Of a stretch of 54,309 nucleotides of DNA, positions 1 through 8,097 are shown piece by piece. Numbering within the stretch: position 1 is the stretch's first letter; each line of letters opens with the position of its first letter. The position numbers and the translations under genes are program-made. Under the pieces are notes generated by a model, which ran no database searches, was not told the DNA's origin, and worked only from the letters and a program-made list of their open reading frames with translations. This DNA is from Acidobacteriota bacterium (GTDB lineage: Bacteria; Acidobacteriota; Terriglobia; Bryobacterales; Bryobacteraceae). The stretch spans positions 1 to 54,309 of the forward strand of contig VFZO01000013.1 in the NCBI GenBank assembly GCA_016871155.1, written 5' to 3'.

Positions 1-247
1 CGCGGTCGCGTGGTTTTCGGACGCTGCGACGCAGGAGCCGAATAGTTCGCTTGCCCGGCTGAACCTGGCGGCGGCGCTGCTCAGCGCGGGCAAGCGGGAC
101 GATGCCAAACGCGAGGCGGAGGAGGCGATCCGGCTGGAGCCGCTGCTCGAAGAGGCCTACGCCCTGCTGGCTGAGATCGAGCCGAAACGGGCGTCGTATT
201 GGAAGGATCAGTACCGGAAACAGGCGCCGAGGCGGCTGCTTCCCTGA
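1..247 (+). CDS. C-terminal fragment of a tetratricopeptide-repeat protein
   Basis: An open frame enters from the left edge, reading from base 2, and stops at TGA 245-247. The 81 visible residues contain a helical repeat pattern typical of TPRs: Asn-Leu-Ala-Ala-Ala-Leu-Leu, then Gly-Lys, then Ala-x-x-Glu-Ala-Ile-Arg-Leu-Glu-Pro, followed by a second helix pair. The tail is basic (RKQAPRRLLP). TPRs mediate protein-protein contacts, and in acidobacteria they often form the C-terminus of large exported or kinase-linked proteins. The rest of the gene lies outside the window, so no specific role can be given. It converges on the receptor at 255-3725 with only 7 bases between the stops. Confidence 0.75.
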   Translation, partial: AVAWFSDAATQEPNSSLARLNLAAALLSAGKRDDAKREAEEAIRLEPLLEEAYALLAEIEPKRASYWKDQYRKQAPRRLLP

Positions 248-254
248 GGAGCGG

Positions 255-3200
255 TCAGAATAGGAACTTCAGCGCCAGTTGATTCACTCTGGGAAGCCCC
301 GTCGTCGTCACCAGTTGACCGAACAGCGTGCTGTTCACGAGCGTGTTGGGCAGCCAGAAATTTGCGCGATTCATGACGTTGAACGACTCCGCGCGGAACT
401 GCAGCTTCCATTGTTCCCGAATCGCGGTGTCCTTTACCAGCGAGAGATCCACCAGCCAACTCCCTGGCCCGCGCGTGTCCGGCAGCGTGCGGGAAACATT
501 GCCGAACGTGAAGGGTGCGGGCTGTGTAAATGCGGAGGTATCGAACCACTTGGCCACCTGTTCGTTCCGCGATCGCCCTCCCGGCAGTTCTGCTCTCCGG
601 CCTGTGGAGTTCGGACGATTCCCACCGTTCGGGATGGTCGCCGACATGGCGAGAGGATAGCCGCTGCGGCTCCGCGAAACACCCGATAACTGCCAGCCGC
701 CGATCAGCTTTCCGGCCACTCCGCGAGAGCCGGAGAAGAATCGCTTGTTGGCTCCGAAGGGGAGTTCGGCCACGACGCTGGCGGCAAAGGCGTGGGTGGC
801 GTCGATTTCGGAGATGGCGCGTTCCGCTCGCAAGTCGAACCAGTTCTGCACCGTGGTGTTCAATCCAACGTTTTGCGCATTCCCGTTCGCGCCGACCGAA
901 TTGCGGACGTCCGCGATCGACTTCGAAAGCGTGTAGGCGAGCAAGAAACCAACGCCTCTCGATGCGCGCTTTTCGAATTTCACCGCCAGCGAATGATAGA
1001 TCGAGTTGCCCGAGCTCGAGTTGAACGTGGAAACCCCGCTGTATTGCGGATAGGGGAGCAGCAATTGCTGCCGCGCTACGGAGGGACGGCTAAGCGCACC
1101 GGCGGTGATATTCGGGAAGAAGGGATTCGGCACCAGTGCCTGCAATCCAGTACCGAGACTCAGCAGATCCGGCGACAGCGCGTTGAGCTGCCGGACCTGA
1201 TTCAACTTCACGCCGCGATTCGCCGAATAGGCCGTATCCAGAATGAAGTCCCTGCCAAATGCCCGCTGGATATCCAGATTCCATTGAACAGTGTACGGCG
1301 TGACGGCGGCCGGATCCCACTGATTTACGGCTTGTCCCAGAAATGTGCTGGCGCCCAGACGATCGCGCGTCGGAAGGGTCAGGCCCTCCGGCAGCGGATC
1401 GCGCAGGAAGCGGAACGGGGTCAGGCCATCCAGGGAGGCAACCATGGGCGAAACGGAACTGAAGCCGGCGTCGGGTACGGCGCCGTTTGTTCCGTCGCCC
1501 CCGGTGCCGAACGGCGCGAAGAAGAGGCCAGCGCCGCCGCGAATGACGGTGCGGTCGAACGGGGTAAAGGCAAATCCAAAGCGCGGGGCGAAGTTGTTGC
1601 CATCCCGGCGGTAGGCCTGGCGATTGTCCTTTCCCGCGTAGACCAATCCGCCGGTGAGATTCGGAAACGACGGATTGCGCACCGGACTGGCCAGCGCCGG
1701 GTCAAAACTATGGAACTGGTTTCGCTTCTCGGTGAATGGCGTTTCGGTCTCGTAGCGAAAACCAAGATTCAGCGTCAGGCGCCGATTCACGCGGATGTCG
1801 TCTTGAACATACCCGGCGTAGTAGAAGTTCTGAAGCGTGTGGCCGCTGGCGATATTGACCTGACCGGTGCTCGCCGCGCCCAGCAGGAAACTGGCAAAGC
1901 TTACACCCGCGTTCTGGACCACGACATTCGGGTCGGGACCCCGCGTCATCGCCCGTGTGAATCCAAAGGTTCCGGATCCTGACGAGAGGTTGAACACATT
2001 CAGCCGTTGCGCGCGGCCTTCAAATCCGGTCTTCCAGCTATGACGTCCCGCCAACCGCGAGTACGACGCGAGCAGCGAGTAACTGTTCTGGCCGGAGCGC
2101 AACATGCCGCTTCCGCTCAAGCCGGCCATGCCCTCGATGTTCGCCTCCGGGAAGAGCGGATTTGTAAACGCGCGCACGAGGCTCGCGGGAAGCCCCAGTT
2201 GAGTGGCGTCAAAGCCTTCACTGAAGAGTTGGCGCGTCCAGAAGAACCGCGCGAAACCCGCCCGCACGTTGAATACCGACGCGGCGTTCAACGTCACCGT
2301 GTGATCCATTCCGGCGGAAGCGTTGTTCAGCGCCACGCCTTTGAGCCCGCCCGGCGTAGCGATGTTGCCGAAGGTATCGGGTTGGCCAATCGTGGAGCGG
2401 TGCAGCGAAACCCGTCCGAACATGCGCCACGCCTGGCTGAAGTAGTGATCCAGGCGGTTGCCCACGTTCGCTTGATCGATTCGAATCGGCGCGTTGTTGA
2501 TGTAGTTGTTGTTCTGTGTGAAAAGATCGCCGCTAGTGTTGGCCGCGGGGTAATAGGCGTTCATGGCTCTGGCCACCGGGTCGAACCGGTTGACGGGAAT
2601 GACGTTGCTTGGAAAAGCATCGCGCAGGAAACGTCCCGCTTGCGCCGGGTTGGGCCGGGTGGAGAGCGGGTCGTACACCAGGATCGGCTGACCGTTCTGG
2701 GCGAGCGTGCCCGAAAAATCCCCGCGACTCTGCAGCGCCGTAGGCACTGTTCCCCGGAAAACCTGTCCCCGCCGCCAGCGGCTGCCCTGGTAGTCGGTGA
2801 AGAAAAACGACTTGTTCCGGCCGTCGTAGATCTTCGGCAAAACGACGGGTCCACCCACGGCGTAACCGAACTGGTTCATGCGGAAAGCGGGAATGGCGCG
2901 CCCAGCTCCCCGGTTGAAGAATTCGTTCGCGTCAAATGCGTCGTTGCGAAGAAACTCGAAGAGCGAACCGTGCAGTTGGTTGGTGCCGCTGCGCGTGGAA
3001 ACGTTGATGACACCGCCGCCAAACCGGCCCCACTCGGCGGAGAGGTTGTTGCTCTGCACCTTGAACTCCTGGGTGCTGTCGACATTGGGAACCGTGGTCA
3101 TGACATTCACGAATCCCGTGGTCGTCGGGATTCCATCCACCAGCACTTCGTTTGAACGAGCGCGCCCGCCATTGATGGAAATCATCGAGTCGTCCATCAT

Positions 3201-3725
3201 GTTCACCGGGATATCCTGAAACTGCCCGTTACCTGTGGGCGCCACCGCCACGTTCGGAGTCAACTGCGTGAGCCGGAGCGGGCTTCTCCCGTTCAGCGGC
3301 ATGTTGAGTACCTTCGATCCGTCGATCACCTGACCGAGCGCCGAAGTGTCCTGATCGATCTGCACAGCGGTTGCGCTGACTTCCACGGACTCACTCACCG
3401 TTCCGAGTTCCAGCGTGAAGTCCATGCGAGCGGTTTGATCCACGGCCAGCGTCAGATCCGTGCGTGCCATGGGCCGGAAGCCCGTCTTTGCCACGCTCAC
3501 GCGATACACGCCAGGAGGCAGCGGCGACAGCAGGTAGTTGCCTTGCTCATTCGTGCCGGTTTCGCGCTTCAATCCTGTACCGTCATTGACGGCCGCCACG
3601 ATTGCCCCGGGGATCACGGCGCCGGATGCGTCCGTGACGGATCCGGTGATCTGGCCGCTGGTGCCTTGGCCGTGCAATGAGATGCTGGCGGCCACCATCA
3701 TGGGTATAAAGGCAGGTACTCTCAC
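255..3725 (-). CDS. Oar-like TonB-dependent receptor with carboxypeptidase-regulatory domain (receptor A)
   Basis: This 1156-residue outer-membrane protein begins with a GTG at 3723-3725. That start is favoured because AAGGA lies 6 bases upstream and it gives a signal peptide (MRVPAFIPMMVAASISLHGQ). Residues about 25-105 form a CarboxypepD_reg/Cna-B-like beta-sandwich (GQITGSVTDASGAVIPGA). A TonB plug follows at about 120-250 with the conserved MPLNGRSPL turn. The remainder is a long beta-barrel rich in aromatic and Asn residues, ending in LALKFLF with the C-terminal Phe expected of outer-membrane barrels. Such Oar-like receptors are thought to import large substrates using TonB energy; the substrate cannot be told from sequence. 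It lies downstream of receptor B on the same strand, but a terminator separates them, so it is probably transcribed on its own. Confidence 0.9.
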   Translation of the reverse strand: MRVPAFIPMMVAASISLHGQGTSGQITGSVTDASGAVIPGAIVAAVNDGTGLKRETGTNEQGNYLLSPLPPGVYRVSVAKTGFRPMARTDLTLAVDQTARMDFTLELGTVSESVEVSATAVQIDQDTSALGQVIDGSKVLNMPLNGRSPLRLTQLTPNVAVAPTGNGQFQDIPVNMMDDSMISINGGRARSNEVLVDGIPTTTGFVNVMTTVPNVDSTQEFKVQSNNLSAEWGRFGGGVINVSTRSGTNQLHGSLFEFLRNDAFDANEFFNRGAGRAIPAFRMNQFGYAVGGPVVLPKIYDGRNKSFFFTDYQGSRWRRGQVFRGTVPTALQSRGDFSGTLAQNGQPILVYDPLSTRPNPAQAGRFLRDAFPSNVIPVNRFDPVARAMNAYYPAANTSGDLFTQNNNYINNAPIRIDQANVGNRLDHYFSQAWRMFGRVSLHRSTIGQPDTFGNIATPGGLKGVALNNASAGMDHTVTLNAASVFNVRAGFARFFWTRQLFSEGFDATQLGLPASLVRAFTNPLFPEANIEGMAGLSGSGMLRSGQNSYSLLASYSRLAGRHSWKTGFEGRAQRLNVFNLSSGSGTFGFTRAMTRGPDPNVVVQNAGVSFASFLLGAASTGQVNIASGHTLQNFYYAGYVQDDIRVNRRLTLNLGFRYETETPFTEKRNQFHSFDPALASPVRNPSFPNLTGGLVYAGKDNRQAYRRDGNNFAPRFGFAFTPFDRTVIRGGAGLFFAPFGTGGDGTNGAVPDAGFSSVSPMVASLDGLTPFRFLRDPLPEGLTLPTRDRLGASTFLGQAVNQWDPAAVTPYTVQWNLDIQRAFGRDFILDTAYSANRGVKLNQVRQLNALSPDLLSLGTGLQALVPNPFFPNITAGALSRPSVARQQLLLPYPQYSGVSTFNSSSGNSIYHSLAVKFEKRASRGVGFLLAYTLSKSIADVRNSVGANGNAQNVGLNTTVQNWFDLRAERAISEIDATHAFAASVVAELPFGANKRFFSGSRGVAGKLIGGWQLSGVSRSRSGYPLAMSATIPNGGNRPNSTGRRAELPGGRSRNEQVAKWFDTSAFTQPAPFTFGNVSRTLPDTRGPGSWLVDLSLVKDTAIREQWKLQFRAESFNVMNRANFWLPNTLVNSTLFGQLVTTTGLPRVNQLALKFLF

Positions 3726-4244
3726 GGAAATTCCTTTCGCAGATGCATCCTACCAAAACCTGCGATGCCTCTAATCGCCCCCGGGTCCTCATAGCTGCAT
3801 CTGATTCGTCATGGATTCCCGGCATCGCGCGAACCTGGCGGTCAAAACTTTCGCAATGTCCAGGTACTCCGTTGCCATGCCGTGCGCTTCTCCCGGGCGG
3901 CGTCCAAATCGAACAATCGCCACTCCGGCTCGCCGGCCATTTGAATTGCCTTACACGTCGCCTTTCGAACGGCGCGATTGTGTTGTCCGGCCGCGGGAGG
4001 TTCTCCGCCTGCGGCCCGCACGCAGGCCAGCGCCAGAGCCAAGGTCGACAAAACCTTTACATAGCGGGTTCCGGCCGGGGCCCGTCCGGGCTAACTCAGG
4101 ATCATCGCAACGCGAACTCCGCCTTCCCCGGCAGGTTGGCCTTGACAAAAAGTAAACGCCGTCTTCCCGCTGACCGCGGAAAGACGGCGCCGTTCAAAAC
4201 ATGCTCTGTCAGTCTATCGAATGGCCTGGGAGGGTCGCGCAGCG
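3726..4244. other. 519-bp intergenic region between two receptors, with a possible small exported ORF
   Basis: The region contains the terminator at 4157-4189 and the upstream region of receptor A. One minus-strand frame, 3842-4051, is worth noting. Starting from TTG it would encode 69 residues with a signal-like beginning (STLALALACVRAAGG) and codon use that looks coding. It has no good ribosome-binding site and I recognise no family. An overlapping minus frame near 3790-3900 also looks protein-like, containing GEAHGMATEYLDIAKVL. A frameshifted small gene is therefore possible, but so is chance in high-GC DNA. No RNA gene is evident. Confidence 0.3.
4157..4189 (-). terminator. Rho-independent terminator of receptor B
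   Basis: A stem of 14 positions with one C:A mismatch (arms starting CGCCGTCTT and ending AAGACGGCG) closes a short loop around TGACC. It starts about 55 bases after the stop codon of receptor B. Read on the minus strand it is followed at once by TTTACTTTTTGTC, the expected U-rich tract. This is the clearest intrinsic terminator in the window and isolates receptor A from receptor B transcription. Confidence 0.85.
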
Positions 4245-7200
4245 TCAGAACGTCAGCTTCATGCCGAGCTGAATGTTCCGCGGGCCAACAGCCTGACTAT
4301 TAATACGGCCGAACGCGGCGTTGGTGAAGTCCATGATCGGGTTGCCGAAGACTACTCGATTGAACGGATTCTGCATCTCCACTCGGAATTGAGTGTTCCA
4401 CCGCTCGCCGAATCGCGTATTCTTCATGAACGCCAGCGACTCGTCCCAGCGCGCCGGACCGCGCACCTCGAGGGCTCTGGGCGCGTTTCCGAACTGGCCG
4501 GCGGCCGGCGGCGCGAAGGCCGCGCGATTGACATACGTATTGCGCGAAGGGTCGTTCGGATCGTAGGCGCCCATGGAAACATTTGATCGAATGTTTCCGC
4601 TGATGAGGTCCGGGCGGAGGCCCAAGCTAAAGAACGGCAGCGAGTTCGACGTGGACGGGTACAAGCGGCCGCCGGTCGTGTAGGAGTTTACCGCCCCGAG
4701 TTGCCAGCCGCCCAACACACCGTTGGCCAAACCGTTGCGGAAATCCCACTTAGCGCCTTTGCCAACCGGCACGTCCCAGACCAGCGAGAAGGTCAGAATG
4801 TGCGGATAGTCCGAGGTGTGGTAAGACTTCTCGCGTTGCAGCGCGTTCTGCTGGCCGGGGTTGTCGTCGAACATCGCGGCATCGGTCAGGAACTTCGACC
4901 AAGTGTAAGCCACCGTGGACGACAACCGGCGTGCGTAGCGTTTGTCCAGCTTGTATTGGAAGGAGTGATAGCTGGAATTTCCAACCGTCGAGCCGTACTG
5001 GCCAACGCCGTTAAACTGCGGAAACGCCCGCAGAGCCTGATTTACACGGGCGGCGTTGCCCCACAACTGCGAGAACCCGGCGAACGGTTCGCGGATGCCC
5101 GCCGTGCGTGCGGCGTCGGAGTTGATATTCGACGTCAGCAGCGAAAGCGGCATGCGCTGTGCCTCGGGAGAAAGCTGGTTATGTTGTTGTGTGTAATAGA
5201 GGTGCCGGCCGGCATTGGCGACGTAGGCGAAACTCATCGACAGATCGTTGGCGAACTGATGTTCGATCGTGAAGTTCCACTGCACCTTGTACGGCAGCTT
5301 GTAGTTGTCCGGCAGGACCATCGTAACGCCTTGACCGTTGGCGGCCGTCGCATCCTTCACCGGCGGCCGGCGGAAGTTCTGCGGGAAGCCGCCATCCCAG
5401 TTAAAGGCCGGCGTGAAGCCGCCATCGGCCGAGACGAAGGAAGCGGTCGTGGAATAGCCGAAGGCGGGCAGCCCCAACCCTTGATTGATGTAATTGGAGT
5501 TGAAGATACCGCCCCCGGCGCGGACCACGGTGCGGTTGGTCACCCGATAGGCGAAGCCAAGACGAGGCGCGTAGTTGTGCCAGAGCACCGAGAGGAAGCG
5601 GTTTCCGTTCCCCGGACTGCCTCCGAACCTCATCGCGCCGGGCAGTCCGCCCGCCGCGTCGTTCCGCAAGGTGATGTCCATGAAACTGATCCGCCCCAGC
5701 GGATCGCTGTGCGGCGTCACCGGCTCCCAACGCAGACCATAGGTCATCGTGAGCTTGTTCGTGATCTTCCAGGTGTCGTCGATAAAGAAGCCCCACACGG
5801 TGTAGCGCCCGCCCGGTATCGAATCGCGGAAGAAAGCGCTGGAGGAGTAGGTCTGGCCCAGCAGGAAGCTGGCGAATGCGTCGCCCGTATTCGCGACGCC
5901 GGAGAGCCCTGTGGTCTCGCGGCGATAGCGGAACGTGCCGCCCCCGTTGCCGAAGTTGCGGTAGTTGTCGCGGTGGCGCTGGATTTCTCCGCCGATCTTG
6001 AACGTGTGGTTGCCGCGGATCATCGTAACGGTGTCGAGCGCGGTGAACGTGTGGAAATAGTTATCGCTGGCGATGTCGTCGCCAAACCGGGTGTAGCCTT
6101 CCGTATCGAACTGAACGGTCGGGAACAGGTCGAACTGCAAGCCTCGCAGGCCGAGCTTGCCGCCGTTGGGCTGCGTCCAGCCCTCGTTCAGGCCCAGGCT
6201 GAAATTCGGATTGCGGAATCGCGAGTAGCCGAGTCCAACGTGATTAATCGTCGTCGGCGACAGGTTCGAGTCGAAGTTCACGTGCAGGACATTAGTGCGG
6301 ACCTTTTGCAGGTTGTAGTTCAGAAGTCCGGTTTCCTTGATGCCGCCGACGGGTATAAGGCGCGACGGGCCCGGGCTCTTGATCGATGGCCGGTAGGTGT
6401 CGTTGTACATTCCGCTGATCCGGTGCTTCGTCGAAAAGATGTGATCCATCTTAAAGCCGGCGGTCCGTTCGTCGGCCGTGGGACTGCCGAGCGGCGCCAC
6501 GGAGTTGTTGACGACGCCCGGCAACTCGGGCGCGGGCAGGAAGGGCAGCATCTTGCGGGAGATGTCGCTGAACCGGCTCTGCGGAATTACATTACCTGGG
6601 AACGCCGCGCGCGTTGCCGTCGTAGCGCCCGACATCGGATCGTAAATGGTGCGGCTGATTTCGCCAAAGTCGCCGCGCGCCATGCGCGTGGTGGGCAAGG
6701 TGTTCAAACCACCCAGCGCGCCGCCACGGCGCAAGAACTGGTCGAAGGAGAAAAACCAGAATGTCTTGTCCTTGCCGTTGTAAAGCTTCGGCAGGACCAC
6801 GGGCCCGCCCAGCGTTCCACCAAACTCGTTCTGCTTGGAGGGCGGACGGGTCGCCGCGAAGAAGCCGCGAGCGTCGAACAGTTCGTTGCGGACAAAGGAA
6901 AACGCCGTGCCATGAAACTGGTTCGTGCCGCTCTTCATGGTGAAGCTGGTGACACCGCCCAAGGCGTGCGCGTATTCGGCCGAATAGTTGTTGGTGATGA
7001 GCTTGAATTCGGCGATCGCGTCGACCGAAGGGTTCACCTCGGCGTCGTTAGAGAGATCGCCTCGGCTAAGCGCGATACCGTCGTAGTAGACCTGATCCTG
7101 AAAGCCGCCGCCGCCCGAAATCGATTTCGTCCAGGTGCCCGTGGGGCTGACGCCAGGCGAAAGCTTGATGAAGTTCGACGGATTGCGGATACCGCCGCCT

Positions 7201-7628
7201 AAGGCGAGCGGCATGTCCAGAAACTGTTTGGATTCGACGACGATGCCAACGTCGGTGGACTCGGTCTGGATCAACGGCACGGCGCCCTGCACCGTAACGC
7301 TCTCGGTTACGGCGCCGACCGTCAGATTGATATCGATCGCCACGGTCTGATTGGTCTGAATCTGAATCCCCGTCTGTTGGAACGTATTAAACCCGTTTAC
7401 CTTGGCGGACAGATTATAGAGTCCGATCGGCAGGCCGACCAAGCGGTAGGCGCCGGTGCCGGTGCTAACGGTTTCGCTGCGTACATTCGTCGCAGTGTTC
7501 ACCACCTCGATCGCAACGTTCGGAACGGCGGCGCCCGATTTGTCGGTGATCACGCCAGTGACTGCGCCACGGTCGCCCTGCGCGAACGCGACGGCGCCGA
7601 ATACTGCCAAAACGGTCAACAGTTTCAT
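4245..7628 (-). CDS. Oar-like TonB-dependent receptor (receptor B)
   Basis: This is a 1127-residue outer-membrane receptor. The ATG at 7626-7628 is chosen because AGGAGG sits 4 bases upstream and it begins a standard signal peptide (MKLLTVLAVFGAVAFAQ). A longer frame opening further upstream adds only a charged, signal-less extension. Residues about 20-100 are a carboxypeptidase-regulatory domain (GAVTGVITDKSGAAVPNVA). The plug follows with DMPLALGGGIRNPSNFI and a Gly-rich Ser-Gly-Gly-Gly-Gly stretch, then the barrel, ending GMKLTF. It shares architecture with receptor A, but its plug sequence differs clearly, so the two are not a recent duplication. It diverges from padR, with about 130 bases between starts. 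Substrate unknown. Confidence 0.9.
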   Translation of the reverse strand: MKLLTVLAVFGAVAFAQGDRGAVTGVITDKSGAAVPNVAIEVVNTATNVRSETVSTGTGAYRLVGLPIGLYNLSAKVNGFNTFQQTGIQIQTNQTVAIDINLTVGAVTESVTVQGAVPLIQTESTDVGIVVESKQFLDMPLALGGGIRNPSNFIKLSPGVSPTGTWTKSISGGGGFQDQVYYDGIALSRGDLSNDAEVNPSVDAIAEFKLITNNYSAEYAHALGGVTSFTMKSGTNQFHGTAFSFVRNELFDARGFFAATRPPSKQNEFGGTLGGPVVLPKLYNGKDKTFWFFSFDQFLRRGGALGGLNTLPTTRMARGDFGEISRTIYDPMSGATTATRAAFPGNVIPQSRFSDISRKMLPFLPAPELPGVVNNSVAPLGSPTADERTAGFKMDHIFSTKHRISGMYNDTYRPSIKSPGPSRLIPVGGIKETGLLNYNLQKVRTNVLHVNFDSNLSPTTINHVGLGYSRFRNPNFSLGLNEGWTQPNGGKLGLRGLQFDLFPTVQFDTEGYTRFGDDIASDNYFHTFTALDTVTMIRGNHTFKIGGEIQRHRDNYRNFGNGGGTFRYRRETTGLSGVANTGDAFASFLLGQTYSSSAFFRDSIPGGRYTVWGFFIDDTWKITNKLTMTYGLRWEPVTPHSDPLGRISFMDITLRNDAAGGLPGAMRFGGSPGNGNRFLSVLWHNYAPRLGFAYRVTNRTVVRAGGGIFNSNYINQGLGLPAFGYSTTASFVSADGGFTPAFNWDGGFPQNFRRPPVKDATAANGQGVTMVLPDNYKLPYKVQWNFTIEHQFANDLSMSFAYVANAGRHLYYTQQHNQLSPEAQRMPLSLLTSNINSDAARTAGIREPFAGFSQLWGNAARVNQALRAFPQFNGVGQYGSTVGNSSYHSFQYKLDKRYARRLSSTVAYTWSKFLTDAAMFDDNPGQQNALQREKSYHTSDYPHILTFSLVWDVPVGKGAKWDFRNGLANGVLGGWQLGAVNSYTTGGRLYPSTSNSLPFFSLGLRPDLISGNIRSNVSMGAYDPNDPSRNTYVNRAAFAPPAAGQFGNAPRALEVRGPARWDESLAFMKNTRFGERWNTQFRVEMQNPFNRVVFGNPIMDFTNAAFGRINSQAVGPRNIQLGMKLTF

Positions 7629-7653
7629 GGAGCCTCCTGCAGGATTGTACTTG

Positions 7654-7671
7654 CCGCCGCGCGAACGGCGG
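7654..7671 (-). promoter_or_regulatory. GC-rich hairpin in the receptor B leader
   Basis: A perfect 6-bp inverted repeat (CCGCCG / CGGCGG, 6-base loop) lies about 26 bases upstream of the receptor B start codon, on the side that would be its 5' leader. There is no U tract, so it is not a terminator. It could affect translation or mRNA stability, or be chance in GC-rich sequence. Confidence 0.25.
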
Positions 7672-7718
7672 ATTGGTGCCATTTAAGCATGTCTCGAAGG
7701 CGAACGGAAGACTTATTT

Positions 7719-7757
7719 CATTTGACATTCAAATGGAATCCGCGCATACTCCATTTG
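7719..7757 (+). promoter_or_regulatory. padR promoter with overlapping inverted-repeat operator
   Basis: TTGACA (7722-7727) is separated by exactly 17 bases from CATACT (7745-7750), a near-consensus sigma-70 promoter. The predicted transcription start, about 7 bases after the -10 box, falls at about 7757, two bases before the padR ATG. The mRNA would then be leaderless or nearly so, and no ribosome-binding site is visible. The -35 box lies inside a perfect inverted repeat CATTTG-ACATT-CAAATG (7719-7735), which extends to 10-bp arms with one mismatch. A third CATTTG half-site occurs at 7752-7757. Binding there by PadR would block its own promoter; autoregulation is inference. Confidence 0.6.
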
Positions 7758-7758
7758 G

Positions 7759-8097
7759 ATGACGAATGAACGGGCCGGCGTTTTGCAGGGAACGCTGGAC
7801 TTGATGATCCTGCGGACGCTCGCCGCCATGGGCGCGCAGCACGGTTACGCAATCGCGGCGCGCATTGAGCAGGTCACCGGCGGAGCCGTCCAGCTCAACA
7901 TGGGAACACTCTATCCGGGCCTGGTCCGGCTGGAGGCGAAGGGTTGGGTGAAGGCCGAGTGGCGCACCACCGAGACCAGCCGCAAGGCGCGGTTCTATCA
8001 GCTCACCAAGTCCGGGGTCAAACAACTCGCCGTCGAAAAGGCTGAGTGGCTGCGGACAGCGGGCATCATGGCCCGGATCCTGGAGGACCCGTCATGA
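7759..8097 (+). CDS. PadR-family transcriptional regulator, acidobacterial ADOP-linked type
   Basis: A 112-residue winged-helix regulator. The N-terminal helix carries the PadR hallmark GTLDLMILRTLA, followed by HGYAIAARIEQ and the recognition and wing segment NMGTLYPGLVRLEAKGW with YQLTKSG. It lacks the long C-terminal helical domain of some PadR proteins, as expected for the short acidobacterial subfamily (TIGR03433-like, from memory). Its stop overlaps the ADOP permease start as ATGA, so the two genes are translationally coupled. In this family PadR usually represses an adjacent transporter; here the palindrome at its own promoter suggests autorepression. The ligand is unknown. Confidence 0.92.
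   Translation: MTNERAGVLQGTLDLMILRTLAAMGAQHGYAIAARIEQVTGGAVQLNMGTLYPGLVRLEAKGWVKAEWRTTETSRKARFYQLTKSGVKQLAVEKAEWLRTAGIMARILEDPS

Noticed and set aside
4701-7202. 833-codon plus-strand open frame opposite receptor B
   Set aside because: It is antisense to a clearly homologous receptor, is Arg/Val/Ala rich and has no recognisable domain; long antisense frames are expected in high-GC DNA.
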